Of a stretch of DNA of 42,372 bases, positions 8,828-16,963 are shown one piece after another. A model generated the notes under the pieces. The model saw only the letters and a list, made by a program, of their open reading frames with translations. It was not told where the DNA came from and searched no databases. The stretch's first letter is position 1, and each line of letters begins with the position of its first letter. A program made the position numbers and the translations under genes. This DNA comes from Reyranella massiliensis 521 (GTDB lineage Bacteria > Pseudomonadota > Alphaproteobacteria > Reyranellales > Reyranellaceae): the NCBI GenBank assembly GCA_945862125.1, contig CAMAYC010000034.1, forward strand, positions 1 to 42,372, in the 5' to 3' direction.

Positions 8828-9598
8828 TCAGAATTTGGGCGCACGCTTCTCCAGGAACGCCGCCGTGCCCTCGTGGTAGTCGGGGCCGAAATAGACGTCC
8901 CGGCGCAGTCCATGGAGATACTCGTAGGTGGCCGGGTTGATCGAAACCGATTCACTCAGCACGCGCATCGCCTCCTTGGAGGCGGCGATCGCCCTGGAGG
9001 AACGCGACGCGATCGTCTTGGCCATCGCATAGGTTTCCGCCTCGAGCGCGGCTGCCGGCACGACCCGATTGACGATGCCGACGCGCTCGGCCCGGTCGGC
9101 CGGAATGAGATTCGCCGAGAAGAACATCTCCTTCGCCACGGTGAGCGGCAGGCGACTCATGAAGTTGAGAATGCCGGCGACGTTGTACGGCAAGCCGAGC
9201 TTGGCGGGCGTGATGGCGAAGGCACAGGTCTCGTCGCCCATCACGATGTCGCAGGCCATGACCAGATCGCACGCGCCGCCCCACGCCGACCCGTGAACCA
9301 TGGCGATCACCGGGGCCGGGAACGCCTTGACCGCCCGTAGCAACTGTTCCAGCGGATCGCTGTAAGGCAGCGGATCGACGTCCGCCCTCGGCAGCTCGCC
9401 GACGTCGTGACCGGCCGACCAGACCTTGCCACCGGAGGCGCTGCGCAGCACCACCACTCGCACGCCATCGGTCTTGAAGGACTCCAGGGCCGCAATCATC
9501 TCGGCGATCAGGTCGGCGCCGAGGGCGTTGCGCTTGTCGTCGTGGTCGAAGGCGATGGTGCCGATCTTGTCGGCAAGCGTGGTCTTGATCAGCGGCAT
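8828..9598 (-). CDS. scpB: Methylmalonyl-CoA decarboxylase-like crotonase
   Basis: A 256-residue crotonase-fold enzyme. It aligns through its length with E. coli ScpB (YgfG), which decarboxylates (R)-methylmalonyl-CoA to propionyl-CoA: KVWSAGHDVGELP, DPLPYSDPLEQ, MVHGSAWGGACDLVM, TPAKLGLPYNVAGI and the C-terminal DYHEGTAAFLEKRAPKF all have close counterparts. His64 and Tyr138 fall where the active-site pair of the E. coli enzyme is placed, from memory. I chose ATG 9598 over the longer frame because it gives family length and sits 11 bp after the CoA-transferase stop. The pairing with a CoA-transferase mirrors scpB-scpC. A generic enoyl-CoA hydratase is the alternative. Confidence 0.82.
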   Translation of the reverse strand: MPLIKTTLADKIGTIAFDHDDKRNALGADLIAEMIAALESFKTDGVRVVVLRSASGGKVWSAGHDVGELPRADVDPLPYSDPLEQLLRAVKAFPAPVIAMVHGSAWGGACDLVMACDIVMGDETCAFAITPAKLGLPYNVAGILNFMSRLPLTVAKEMFFSANLIPADRAERVGIVNRVVPAAALEAETYAMAKTIASRSSRAIAASKEAMRVLSESVSINPATYEYLHGLRRDVYFGPDYHEGTAAFLEKRAPKF

Positions 9599-9609
9599 GC
9601 GATCGATCC

Positions 9610-10929
9610 TCAGATCAACGTGACTTTGCGGGCCGCCGACATCAACTCGTCGCGAAAGGCCGGATGGGCAATCCCGATCAGCGCGAGCGCCCGTTCCTTG
9701 GTCGACTTGCCCCGCAGGTTCACCGCACCATGCTCGGTGACCACCCATTCGACGTCCATGCGCAGGTCGGTCACCATCGCGACCTTCGGCACGATGCTGG
9801 AGATCGTTCCCTTCCGCGCCGTCGACTGGATCGCGATGATCGACTTGCCGCGCTTCGCCAGCGAGGCGCCCTTGACGAAGTCGAACTGGCCACCCGACCC
9901 GCTGTACTCGTGCTCGCCGATGAACTCGGCGTTGACCTGCCCATAGAGGTCGATCTCGATCGCGGTATTGACCGAGATGAAGTCGTCGTGCTGCGCGATC
10001 GTGCGGATGTCGTTGACGTAGGACGAGGCGTAGCTCTCGAAAGCGCTGTTGTCGTTCATGAAGGCGTAGGACTCGGTCGTGCCGAAGGCCACGGTGAAGA
10101 CGTGCTTGCCGGGGTGAAGTGCCTTGCGCGCACCGGTGATGACGCCCTTCTGGACCAGGTCGGCCATGGCCGGCGAGAACAGCTCGGTGTGGATGCCGAG
10201 GTCCGAATGCTTCTCCAGGGCCATGGCAACGCCTGAGGGTATCTTGCCGATACCGAGCTGGATCGTGGCGCCATTCGGCACCATGGGCGCGACCAGGGCG
10301 CCGATGGCACGCCCCTCGGGCGATGGCTCGGCGACACCGGCCTCGATCAGCGGGATATGGTTTTCGACGATCGCCGTCACTTCGCTCACGTGAATTTGCG
10401 ACTGTCCGAACACCCGGGGCATGTTGCGATTGACCTCAACGATCAGGCGCTTGCACCGCCGCGCGGCGGTCGAGGCGAAATCGTTGTTCGTGCCCAGCGA
10501 GAAAAATCCGCCCCCGTCCATCGGCGAGACGGTCACGATGAAGGTGTCGAGTGCGATCAATTCCTCGAACAGGCGGGGGATCTGGCTGAAGTTGACGGGA
10601 ACGAAGCTCAGCAGCTTCTTGCCGGTCTTGACCTGACGCTTGATGATCTCGTGATCGGGGCCGCCGATGAAGAAACTGTGGGCATCGACCTTCTCGATGA
10701 CATCCTCGGCCAGCAGCGACTTGGCCAGCGGCTCCATGGCGATCTTGTAATAGAGCCGGATCTGCTTGAGATCGTTCGACCGCAGCCGGCCACCGAGCGC
10801 CGCCAGCAAGGCCGGCGGTTGGCCGATCGCCATGCCGAGGGAAACCGTGGCACCATCGGGTACGCCTGAAACCGCCTTCTCGGCGGTCGTAAGTTTGGCC
10901 GCGTATAAGTCAGCGTACCTGGTTGCCAT
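9610..10929 (-). CDS. Acetyl-CoA hydrolase / CoA-transferase family protein
   Basis: A 439-residue class I CoA-transferase resembling 4-hydroxybutyrate CoA-transferase and, more distantly, ScpC, the propionyl-CoA:succinate CoA-transferase that is longer in E. coli. The nucleotide-binding glycine segment is GSGGQFDFVKGAS, and the likely catalytic glutamate is Glu249 in GIHTELFS. ATG 10929 was chosen over an overlapping TTG at 10932 because GAGGGAG lies just upstream. Together with the following scpB-like gene it could turn methylmalonyl-CoA into propionyl-CoA and recycle the CoA moiety. No mutase gene is nearby. Confidence 0.82.
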   Translation of the reverse strand: MATRYADLYAAKLTTAEKAVSGVPDGATVSLGMAIGQPPALLAALGGRLRSNDLKQIRLYYKIAMEPLAKSLLAEDVIEKVDAHSFFIGGPDHEIIKRQVKTGKKLLSFVPVNFSQIPRLFEELIALDTFIVTVSPMDGGGFFSLGTNNDFASTAARRCKRLIVEVNRNMPRVFGQSQIHVSEVTAIVENHIPLIEAGVAEPSPEGRAIGALVAPMVPNGATIQLGIGKIPSGVAMALEKHSDLGIHTELFSPAMADLVQKGVITGARKALHPGKHVFTVAFGTTESYAFMNDNSAFESYASSYVNDIRTIAQHDDFISVNTAIEIDLYGQVNAEFIGEHEYSGSGGQFDFVKGASLAKRGKSIIAIQSTARKGTISSIVPKVAMVTDLRMDVEWVVTEHGAVNLRGKSTKERALALIGIAHPAFRDELMSAARKVTLI

Positions 10930-10972
10930 CAATTCACTCCCTCAAGCGGCGTCTCGCCAACTCAGCGGCGCA

Positions 10973-11001
10973 GTTGACCTGACATGACTACCACGGTCAA
11001 C
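10973..11001. repeat. Inverted repeat GTTGACC-N15-GGTCAAC
   Basis: Two perfect 7-base arms, 10973-10979 and 10995-11001, lie 44-72 bp upstream of the CoA-transferase start in the gap after the BaiN-type gene. The position and symmetry suit a dimeric repressor operator (for example GntR or TetR type), but no regulator gene is nearby and the assignment is speculative. Confidence 0.35.
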
Positions 11002-11009
11002 GATCCTGC

Positions 11010-12167
11010 CTACATCGCCTCGCCCGCGACCCAGCCGCTCGACCAGGCCCACTGGAAATTGTAGCCACCGAGCCAACCGGTGACGTCGACCGCCTCGCCG
11101 ATGGCGTAGAGGCCGGGGACCTTCTTGGCTTCCATCGTCTTCGACGAGAGTTCGTTGGTGTCGATGCCGCCCACCGTCACTTCGGCCTTGGCATAGCCTT
11201 CGGTGCCGGTGGGCGTCACGTGCCAGCGCTTCAGCTCCGCGGCCAGCGCCTCGAGATCCTTGTCGCGCCGCTCGCCGATCACACCTTCCGGCGCCAGCGC
11301 CTGCGCGAGGCGATCGGGCATCAGGTCGCCCACGATGTTGCGCAGCTCGGCCTTGGGCCTGAGCCGCTTGCGTCCTTTCAGGAAAACCGCAGGGTCATCG
11401 CTGTCGGGCAGCAGGTCGACCGCGATCTCCTGTCCGGCGCGCCAGTAGGACGAAATCTGCAGGATTGCCGGCCCCGAGAGGCCGCGATGGGTGAACAGCA
11501 TGGCCTCGCGGAAGCGCGTGCGGCCGACGCTGGCTACGACGTCGAGCGAGACGCCGGCGATGTCCGGCACGCGCGCGGTGAAGGGCACCAGGCCCGGCCG
11601 GGTCTCCGTGAGTTTGAGGCCGAAGCGGCGCGCGGTATCGTGCGCAAAGCCCGAGGCGCCCATCTTGGGAATGGAAAGCCCGCCGGTCGCCAGCACGACC
11701 GAGGCCGCGGTGAAGTCGCCGTGATCGGTGCGCACCGTGAAGCGGTCGGACTTCTCGAGGCCGGTGATATTGTGCGCCACGCGGACGTCGACATCGACCG
11801 CCGAACATTCGGCCAGCAGCATCGCAACGATCTGCCGCGCCGAGCCGTCGCAGAAGAGCTGGCCCAGCGTCTTCTCGTGCCAGGCAATACCGTGCTTTTC
11901 CACGAGTGCGATGAAGTCGTGCTGCGTGTAGCGGGCCAGCGCCGACTTGGCGAAATGCGGATTGTCCGAAAGGAACGCCTCGGGCCGGCTGTCGGTGTTG
12001 GTGAAGTTGCAGCGCCCGCCGCCCGAGATCAGGATCTTCTTGCCGACCTTCTCGGCATGATCGAGCAGCAGCACGCGGCGTCCGCGCTGGCCGGCGCGCA
12101 TCGCGCACATCAGGCCGGCGGCGCCGGCGCCCAGGACGACGACGTCGAACGTCTGTGCCCGGCTCAC
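11010..12167 (-). CDS. HI0933/BaiN-type NAD(P)/FAD-dependent oxidoreductase
   Basis: A 385-residue flavoprotein of the HI0933-like family (YhiN/BaiN). The N-terminal FAD motif is VVLGAGAAGL (13-18 core), followed by KILISGGGRCNFTN, the family signature. The C-terminal block VGGIDTNELSSKTMEAK and the final AIGEAVDVTGWLGGYN complete the fold. Some relatives act on bile-acid or other enone substrates; the function of most is unknown. The start is GTG 12167, fixed by the GTGA overlap with the crcB stop; the upstream open frame has no other good start. Last gene of the overlapping chain that begins at 14815. Confidence 0.88.
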   Translation of the reverse strand: MSRAQTFDVVVLGAGAAGLMCAMRAGQRGRRVLLLDHAEKVGKKILISGGGRCNFTNTDSRPEAFLSDNPHFAKSALARYTQHDFIALVEKHGIAWHEKTLGQLFCDGSARQIVAMLLAECSAVDVDVRVAHNITGLEKSDRFTVRTDHGDFTAASVVLATGGLSIPKMGASGFAHDTARRFGLKLTETRPGLVPFTARVPDIAGVSLDVVASVGRTRFREAMLFTHRGLSGPAILQISSYWRAGQEIAVDLLPDSDDPAVFLKGRKRLRPKAELRNIVGDLMPDRLAQALAPEGVIGERRDKDLEALAAELKRWHVTPTGTEGYAKAEVTVGGIDTNELSSKTMEAKKVPGLYAIGEAVDVTGWLGGYNFQWAWSSGWVAGEAM

Positions 12168-12544
12168 GCCAGTGCCTTGCCCATGATCCAGAGCGCCACG
12201 GCGAGGCCGGCGATCGCGCCCGCCACCGAGCCGCCGACATAGAGCGCCGCCATCAGATACTCGTGCCGCTCCCACAGCAGCACGGCGTCGAGCGAGAAGG
12301 CCGAGAAGGTGGTGAAGCCGCCCATGATGCCCGTCGCCAGGAACAGCCGCAGATGGCCCGCCGCGCCCAGCCGCTCGGCGAACCAGCCGGTGATGATGCC
12401 CATCACGATCGAGCCCAGGATGTTGATCGCGAGCGTGTGCCAGGGGAAGTGCGTGCCCATCAGGCGCGCGACCCAGATGTTCATGCCGTGCCGCGCCGCA
12501 CCTCCGATGCCGGCGCCGACAAACACCACCAGATAGGACAACAT
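12164..12544 (-). CDS. crcB: Fluoride exporter CrcB/Fluc
   Basis: A 126-residue membrane protein with four predicted helices, the usual size of a Fluc subunit, which works as an antiparallel dimer to leak fluoride out of the cell. Family marks are GGAARHG (14-20), Asn41 in LAINILGS, and GGFTTFSAFSLD (75-86) with its pore-lining Phe and Ser/Thr residues. Start ATG 12544 has GGGGGAG about 10 bases upstream. Only 23 bp separate it from the cytochrome gene, leaving no room for the fluoride riboswitch often found upstream of crcB. It overlaps the next gene by GTGA. Confidence 0.93.
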   Translation of the reverse strand: MLSYLVVFVGAGIGGAARHGMNIWVARLMGTHFPWHTLAINILGSIVMGIITGWFAERLGAAGHLRLFLATGIMGGFTTFSAFSLDAVLLWERHEYLMAALYVGGSVAGAIAGLAVALWIMGKALA

Positions 12545-12567
12545 GCGCCGAACTCCCCCGATTTGCG

Positions 12568-13029
12568 CTACGGTCTGGTGACGCGGAATTCCTGGTTCGG
12601 AAAGGCCGACGCGTCCGGCACCTTGATCACGATGGCGGGCAGGTTGGCGCTGCGATGGCAGGCATTGCAGGCCTCGGTCACCTGCCGGTACGCGGCATCG
12701 AAGGCCACTGCGTTCTTCGCCTTCACCGCCTTCTCGACCTCCTCGAGCGGCTGCTTCACGGTCGCCGCCATGAGCTGGCCGATATCGAGGTTCCGCCACT
12801 TGGGAATATGCTTCTCGACGGTTTCGAGCGCTTCCTCGAGTTCGTGCTGGGCATAGTCGGCGTAGTCCCAGTTGCGGGCCTGGCCGGCGAGCCCGAGCTT
12901 GAGATGCCGGGGCTGCACGATCGTGACCATGAGATCACCCATGCCGGGCTGGTAGGGCGGCGGCGTCTGGGCAATCGCGACCGTCGATGCGGAGACGGCC
13001 AATGCCAGGACGACAAGTGTCGATTTCAT
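12568..13029 (-). CDS. Periplasmic c-type cytochrome, single heme
   Basis: A 153-residue exported protein. The signal peptide is residues 1-20 (cleavage likely after AIA-Q). The mature part is helical, resembling a four-helix cytochrome c-prime-like bundle, with one heme-attachment motif CNACH at 121-125 and a trailing PNQEF near the C-terminus. It probably carries one covalent heme in the periplasm as an electron carrier or gas/redox sensor; partner unknown. It overlaps the P1 peptidase stop by ATGA, so it is cotranslated with it. No distal Met ligand could be assigned by eye. Confidence 0.8.
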   Translation of the reverse strand: MKSTLVVLALAVSASTVAIAQTPPPYQPGMGDLMVTIVQPRHLKLGLAGQARNWDYADYAQHELEEALETVEKHIPKWRNLDIGQLMAATVKQPLEEVEKAVKAKNAVAFDAAYRQVTEACNACHRSANLPAIVIKVPDASAFPNQEFRVTRP

Positions 13030-14057
13030 TTCCTCGATCCTCCCCGATGCTCGCCGAAGCGGGATCGCCAGTCCGGTACGGCACCGGCGAACGGCAGCGC
13101 CGTCGCCTCGTAGACGCCGCGCGCGACGGCGCGGGCCAGGCAGTCGGCGGCCACGGTGCCGAGTTCGGTCAGCACGGGCGGATCGCCGCCGCGTGCGCCC
13201 TTGCCCGTCGCGGCGGCAAACACCGTGTCACCGTCGTTGGGGGCATGCACCGGGCGCAGCGCCTTGGACAGACCGTCGTTGGCCATGATGGCGAGCCGCT
13301 TGCACTCGGCCTTGGTGAGGGCCGCGTCGGTCGCCACCAGCGCGATGGTGGTCGCCGTCGCCGGCAGCGGCTGTCCCTTGAAGCGGATCTTTAGCGCATC
13401 ATCGGGCAGCTTCGCGGGCCAGCCCAACCCACCGAACTCGTTGCCGCGCTCGTAGGCGCCGGCCCAGAAATGCGGGCCCGTGCCGATCGTGGCCGAGCCC
13501 ACGGCATTCACCGCGACCAGCGCGCCGACAGTAAAGCCCTGGCTCGTCTTCGCGCTGGTCGAGCCCAGCCCGCCCTTGAGGCCGGCCGTCGTGGCGCCGA
13601 CGCCGGCACCCGCCGTGCCCAGGGCGAAGTCGTGCGCCGCCACGAGGGCGGCATCGCGTCCGAGATCCCAATAGGGTGGCCTCATGGTGACCGGCGCGCG
13701 CATCCAGTCCTTCTCGCCGCCATTGATCAGGTCGAACAGGATCGCCTGCACCGCCACCGGAATGGCCAGCCCACCGAAGGTGCGGCCCTGGCCGCGCTGG
13801 CAGAGGACCGCCGAGGCGCCGCCCGCCGCGTCGAGGCCGTAGACCGAGCCTCCCGACAGCACGACCGCGTCGATCATCTGGCCCACCATCTCGGGCTCGA
13901 GCGACGTCACCATGCGGTCGCCCGGCGCGCCGCCCAATGTCGCCACGCTCGCAACCGCGCCCTGCTCGAAGATCGCAACCGTCGCGCCGGTCGCCGCGCG
14001 CATGTCCTGGGCGTTGCCGACCAGCACGCCCGGCACGTCGGTGATCAGGTTCCTCAC
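13026..14057 (-). CDS. P1 family peptidase (DmpA-type)
   Basis: A 343-residue N-terminal-nucleophile hydrolase of the L-aminopeptidase/D-esterase family. Family blocks are ITDVPGVLVGN at the start, GGSVYGLDAAGG (69-80), GAGVGATTAGLKGGLG (150-165) and TVGALVAVNAVGSATIG. The Gly187-Ser188 junction is the likely autocleavage site that releases the catalytic Ser. The family cleaves N-terminal residues from peptides or beta-peptides. Start GTG 14057 is chosen because it overlaps the preceding SDR stop as GTGA and gives the family N-terminus. No signal peptide is seen, so a cytoplasmic location is likely. Confidence 0.87.
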   Translation of the reverse strand: MRNLITDVPGVLVGNAQDMRAATGATVAIFEQGAVASVATLGGAPGDRMVTSLEPEMVGQMIDAVVLSGGSVYGLDAAGGASAVLCQRGQGRTFGGLAIPVAVQAILFDLINGGEKDWMRAPVTMRPPYWDLGRDAALVAAHDFALGTAGAGVGATTAGLKGGLGSTSAKTSQGFTVGALVAVNAVGSATIGTGPHFWAGAYERGNEFGGLGWPAKLPDDALKIRFKGQPLPATATTIALVATDAALTKAECKRLAIMANDGLSKALRPVHAPNDGDTVFAAATGKGARGGDPPVLTELGTVAADCLARAVARGVYEATALPFAGAVPDWRSRFGEHRGGSRK

Positions 14058-14815
14058 GTCAGGAATTCTCCGCCGTTCACATGGATCGTCTGGCCGGTGA
14101 TGAAAGTGCCCTCCGGTCCGGCCAGCAGCCGCACCATGGCGGCGATCTCGTCGACCGTGCCGAAGCGCTTCAGCGGGATCGGCCGGTTCCCCACCGGACG
14201 CGGTCCGGCCGCCGCGCCGCGGGCGGTGTCGATGGCGCCAGGCGCCAGCGCATTGCAGGTGATCCTGTGCGGCGCCAGTTCGACGGCGAGCGCGCGCATC
14301 AGGCCTTCGAGACCCGACTTGGAGGCCGAGACGTGGCAGCGATTGGGCGTGCCGACGTGGGTCGAGACGCCGGAGAGGGCCACGAAAGCGCCGCCGCCGC
14401 GCGCCACCATCTGCGGCACGATCGCCTTGCCCAGCAGGAAGGCGCCATCGAGCGCCACCGACATGATCTCGCGCCATTCGTCGAACGACATGTCGAGAAA
14501 CGACGTCTGGCGCCGCAGCCCGGCGTTGCTGACCAGGATGTCGACGCCGCCGAATTTAGCCGCGGCCTCGGCCGCCAGCCTGGGCGGCACCGCGGGATCG
14601 GAGACGTCGCCCATGGCGGCCATCGCCCGGCCGCCCGCCGCCTCGATCTCGCCCACCACCGCATCGACCGCCGCCTTGTCGGCGCGGCCGTTCACCACAA
14701 TGGCGGCGCCGTCGCGGGCGAGCGCCAGCGCGATGCCGCGGCCGATGTTCCTGCCGGCGCCGGTAACGAGCGCGACCTTGCCGTGCAGTGCCTTGTCCTC
14801 AGTCCCCACCTGCAT
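14054..14815 (-). CDS. SDR family protein lacking the catalytic tetrad
   Basis: A 253-residue protein with a good SDR fold: TGAGRNIGRG (18-27), SNAG (96-99), and a C-terminal ITGQTIHVNGGEFLT. At the catalytic positions Asn is Ala121, Ser is Gly149, Tyr is Val162 (RCHVSASK) and only Lys166 remains. His161 lies next to the missing Tyr and could substitute, or the protein may bind a nucleotide or ligand without redox activity. ATG 14815 has GGGGGAT close upstream. It is the first gene of a five-gene minus-strand chain and overlaps the P1 peptidase by four bases. Confidence 0.87.
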   Translation of the reverse strand: MQVGTEDKALHGKVALVTGAGRNIGRGIALALARDGAAIVVNGRADKAAVDAVVGEIEAAGGRAMAAMGDVSDPAVPPRLAAEAAAKFGGVDILVSNAGLRRQTSFLDMSFDEWREIMSVALDGAFLLGKAIVPQMVARGGGAFVALSGVSTHVGTPNRCHVSASKSGLEGLMRALAVELAPHRITCNALAPGAIDTARGAAAGPRPVGNRPIPLKRFGTVDEIAAMVRLLAGPEGTFITGQTIHVNGGEFLT

Positions 14816-14831
14816 ATCCCCCGCGTGAGCC

Positions 14832-15569
14832 CTAGTACGGCCTACCTCTAACACCAAAGCTGCATTCCTTCTCGGTCGCCATGACCGCCGCCACGCGGTC
14901 GCGCTGCCGGAAACAGCCGTTCTTCCATAGTCCGGCGTAAGTGCTGCCGTCGGCTTCCTTGTAGGTGCCAAAGCCATTGGGCCTGTCATCGGCGAACTCG
15001 CCCTCGTAGCGGTCGCCTGCCTTGGTCGTGAACACGCCCCAGCCGCTCATCTTGCCGCGGTGAAAATCGCCCTCGTAGCGGCTGCCGTCGGCGAAGGTCT
15101 TCTCGCCGCGGGTCGCGCCTGCTTCCCGGGGCTCGGCCTCAGGCATGTCGCGGTCGGAGGTCACCGTCTCGCCCTGCACCGGTTGGCCGTCGCGGAACAA
15201 GCCGCTGTAGCGGGGGCCGCCGGCGCGACTGAGCGTGCCGTAGCCATTCGGCTTGTCGTCGCGGAATTCACCGTCGTAGCGATCGCCGTTGCGATACTCG
15301 AAGACACCCCGGCCGCTCATGCGGCCATTGTCATACTCGCCCACGAAGCGGCCGCTCGGAGAGCCGTTCACGTACCACTGCATCATCCCGGGCCCGTCCG
15401 CGACGTTGTTGGAACAGTTTCCGGACCAATTGAACGTCACGCCGCTTTCGGGACGGGAATTCCAGACGTGGCATCCGGTCAGATCGTTCCGAAGCCATCC
15501 GCCCGACGATTGCGCGGACGCGGACGACATGAGCAGAAGAAGCACGAACAGGACGACCGGGGACCGCAT
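14832..15569 (-). CDS. Secreted MORN-repeat protein
   Basis: A 245-residue exported protein. The signal peptide covers about residues 1-20 (SSASAQ). At least five MORN-type units follow, recognisable by Y-x-G-E/D-F and G-x-G: FVGEYDNGRMSGRG, YDGEFRDDKPNGYG, YEGDFHRGKMSGWG, YEGEFADDRPNGFG and a final YAGLW. MORN repeats form extended beta sheets that bind lipids or proteins. ATG 15569 with AGGAG upstream is preferred over a TTG at 15584. Cys residues near both ends could form disulfides in the periplasm. Partner unknown. Confidence 0.85.
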   Translation of the reverse strand: MRSPVVLFVLLLLMSSASAQSSGGWLRNDLTGCHVWNSRPESGVTFNWSGNCSNNVADGPGMMQWYVNGSPSGRFVGEYDNGRMSGRGVFEYRNGDRYDGEFRDDKPNGYGTLSRAGGPRYSGLFRDGQPVQGETVTSDRDMPEAEPREAGATRGEKTFADGSRYEGDFHRGKMSGWGVFTTKAGDRYEGEFADDRPNGFGTYKEADGSTYAGLWKNGCFRQRDRVAAVMATEKECSFGVRGRPY

Positions 15570-15594
15570 TCCATCTCCTGCCAAATGACGACAC

Positions 15595-16488
15595 TCAGTC
15601 CGGGAAATCGAAGTCTTCGTTGCCGGGCTTCACGCCGGCCTTCTCGAACCAGTCGGGTCCAAGCAGGCTGATCGGCTCTTCCTGGCACTTGAGCGTGGCC
15701 AGCGGCTTGCCGGCATGTTCGATATGCAGCCCCGACTTGGTGCGCTTCTCGCCCTTCGGGCCCCAGTTCCCGATGCCGGTATAGACCGTGTAGGTGAACT
15801 GGCCCTTGCGGAAACGAAGCCAGGCGCCGCCGCCGCCGGAGAAGGGCACGCTCTCGCCGTTCGCCGCCCGCGCCGCGGCGACCTGGCCGCCTTCCGGCAG
15901 CACCTGCTCCAGCGGCTCGCTGCCGTCGAGCTTGCCGAAGCGATACTGCAGATAGGCTTTCGGGCCGCTGTCCCTCGACGCGCAGACCGAGGCCATCTTC
16001 GCGCCGGTGCGGCAGGCGAAGACGACTGTCTCCGCCGGCGTGCAGAACGATGTCCGCCGGGTGGCCGGCTTGGCGCCGGTGCCTGTCGTGCTACCGGCGG
16101 TGATGACGCGCGCAGCGGTGACCAGGGCCACGGTACGAGTCTTCTTGCAGGCCGGATCGCCCTGGCACTCGTCGGACATCACCTTCTGCAACGAGTAGGT
16201 GAGCGTCACCCGCTTGCCCTTGAGCGGCGGCTTCTGGTCACAAATCTCGAAATCCGCCATCTCCTCGAAGACGACGCCGCGATCGTCCTTGAGCGTGAGG
16301 TAACAGGCGATGTCGCCGCTGTTCGTGGCAGTGACGGTCCCGACCGTTCTCTTGGTGACCTGGCCGATCTTGACGGTCGGCACTTCCTGCGCACGCGCCA
16401 TCAACGGAGCCGCCACCAGAGTCGCGAGCAGGAGGACGCCTGCCATACGCTTCGCAACTGACTGGGCCGGCATGACGCGAACTTTCAT
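15595..16488 (-). CDS. Unknown exported protein
   Basis: A 297-residue protein with an N-terminal signal peptide (about 1-34, ending LMARAQ) and no recognised domain. The mature region has many cysteines (for example DECQGDPACKK, SFCTPAETVVFACR, SVCAS), suggesting disulfides in the periplasm. A glycine-rich GGGGAW and a YTVYTGIGNWG segment lie in the second half. It is followed by the MORN gene after 25 bp, so the two probably form a transcription unit. An alternative ATG at 16473 would shorten the signal peptide. No function is proposed. Confidence 0.7.
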   Translation of the reverse strand: MKVRVMPAQSVAKRMAGVLLLATLVAAPLMARAQEVPTVKIGQVTKRTVGTVTATNSGDIACYLTLKDDRGVVFEEMADFEICDQKPPLKGKRVTLTYSLQKVMSDECQGDPACKKTRTVALVTAARVITAGSTTGTGAKPATRRTSFCTPAETVVFACRTGAKMASVCASRDSGPKAYLQYRFGKLDGSEPLEQVLPEGGQVAAARAANGESVPFSGGGGAWLRFRKGQFTYTVYTGIGNWGPKGEKRTKSGLHIEHAGKPLATLKCQEEPISLLGPDWFEKAGVKPGNEDFDFPD

Positions 16489-16579
16489 GAAAGATGAACG
16501 GCGATTTCATCTCCGTTACCGCAAACAGGCAGCGAAAAAAACTGCTGACTTGACGCTTGCCGGCGGGCAGATTCTCACG

Positions 16580-16963
16580 ATGCCGCTCGAATGGACGATC
16601 TCTCACGCGTGCAGGACGGTGGAAGCTGTCGCCAGCGGGCATGTCAGTCTGCAGGAGATCGAACGGTATCTCGATGACGTCATGGTCTCGGATGCCTTGC
16701 CGTATCGCAAGCTGTTCGATGCTTCGCAGGCCGTGGCGGCGCCTGTCGACGGGGAGATGATGCTGCTCGGCGCACGCCTCAGCGCCTACACCAGCCTGGG
16801 GCCGCTGGGGCCGCTCGCCATCGTGGCGCCGGCAACAACCATTCGCCAGCAGGCCGAGCTGTTCGCGGCCCTGGCCCCGGCAGATCGGCCGCTGAAGATC
16901 TTCAAAGCCGTCGAGGCCGCGCGCAACTGGCTGGCGACCGCGACCCAAGACGTCCCGACTTAG
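16580..16963 (+). CDS. Small unknown protein (STAS/SpoIIAA-like layout)
   Basis: A 127-residue soluble protein. The pattern of a short strand, then a helix ASGHVSLQEIERYLDDVM, PYRKLFDAS, and later helices resembles small bacterial proteins with a SpoIIAA/STAS-like fold, but this is judged by eye. ATG 16580 gives the family-like MPLEW start; the frame is open back to an ATG at 16487 that overlaps the start of the divergent exported-protein gene, so a longer form is possible. A TTGACG at 16552 may be a -35 element, without a convincing -10. Confidence 0.6.
   Translation: MPLEWTISHACRTVEAVASGHVSLQEIERYLDDVMVSDALPYRKLFDASQAVAAPVDGEMMLLGARLSAYTSLGPLGPLAIVAPATTIRQQAELFAALAPADRPLKIFKAVEAARNWLATATQDVPT

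Noticed and set aside
12545-12567. Fluoride riboswitch in front of crcB
   Set aside because: Only 23 bp separate crcB from the upstream stop, with a plain Shine-Dalgarno; there is no room for the aptamer.
14054-14989. Extended start at 14989 for the atypical SDR
   Set aside because: The extra residues lie antisense to the MORN gene and do not align with SDRs; ATG 14815 with a nearby Shine-Dalgarno fits.
16487-16579. ATG 16487 as the start of the gene ending at 16963
   Set aside because: The added residues are basic and do not look like part of the domain, and this start would overlap the divergent gene's start codon; kept only as an alternative.
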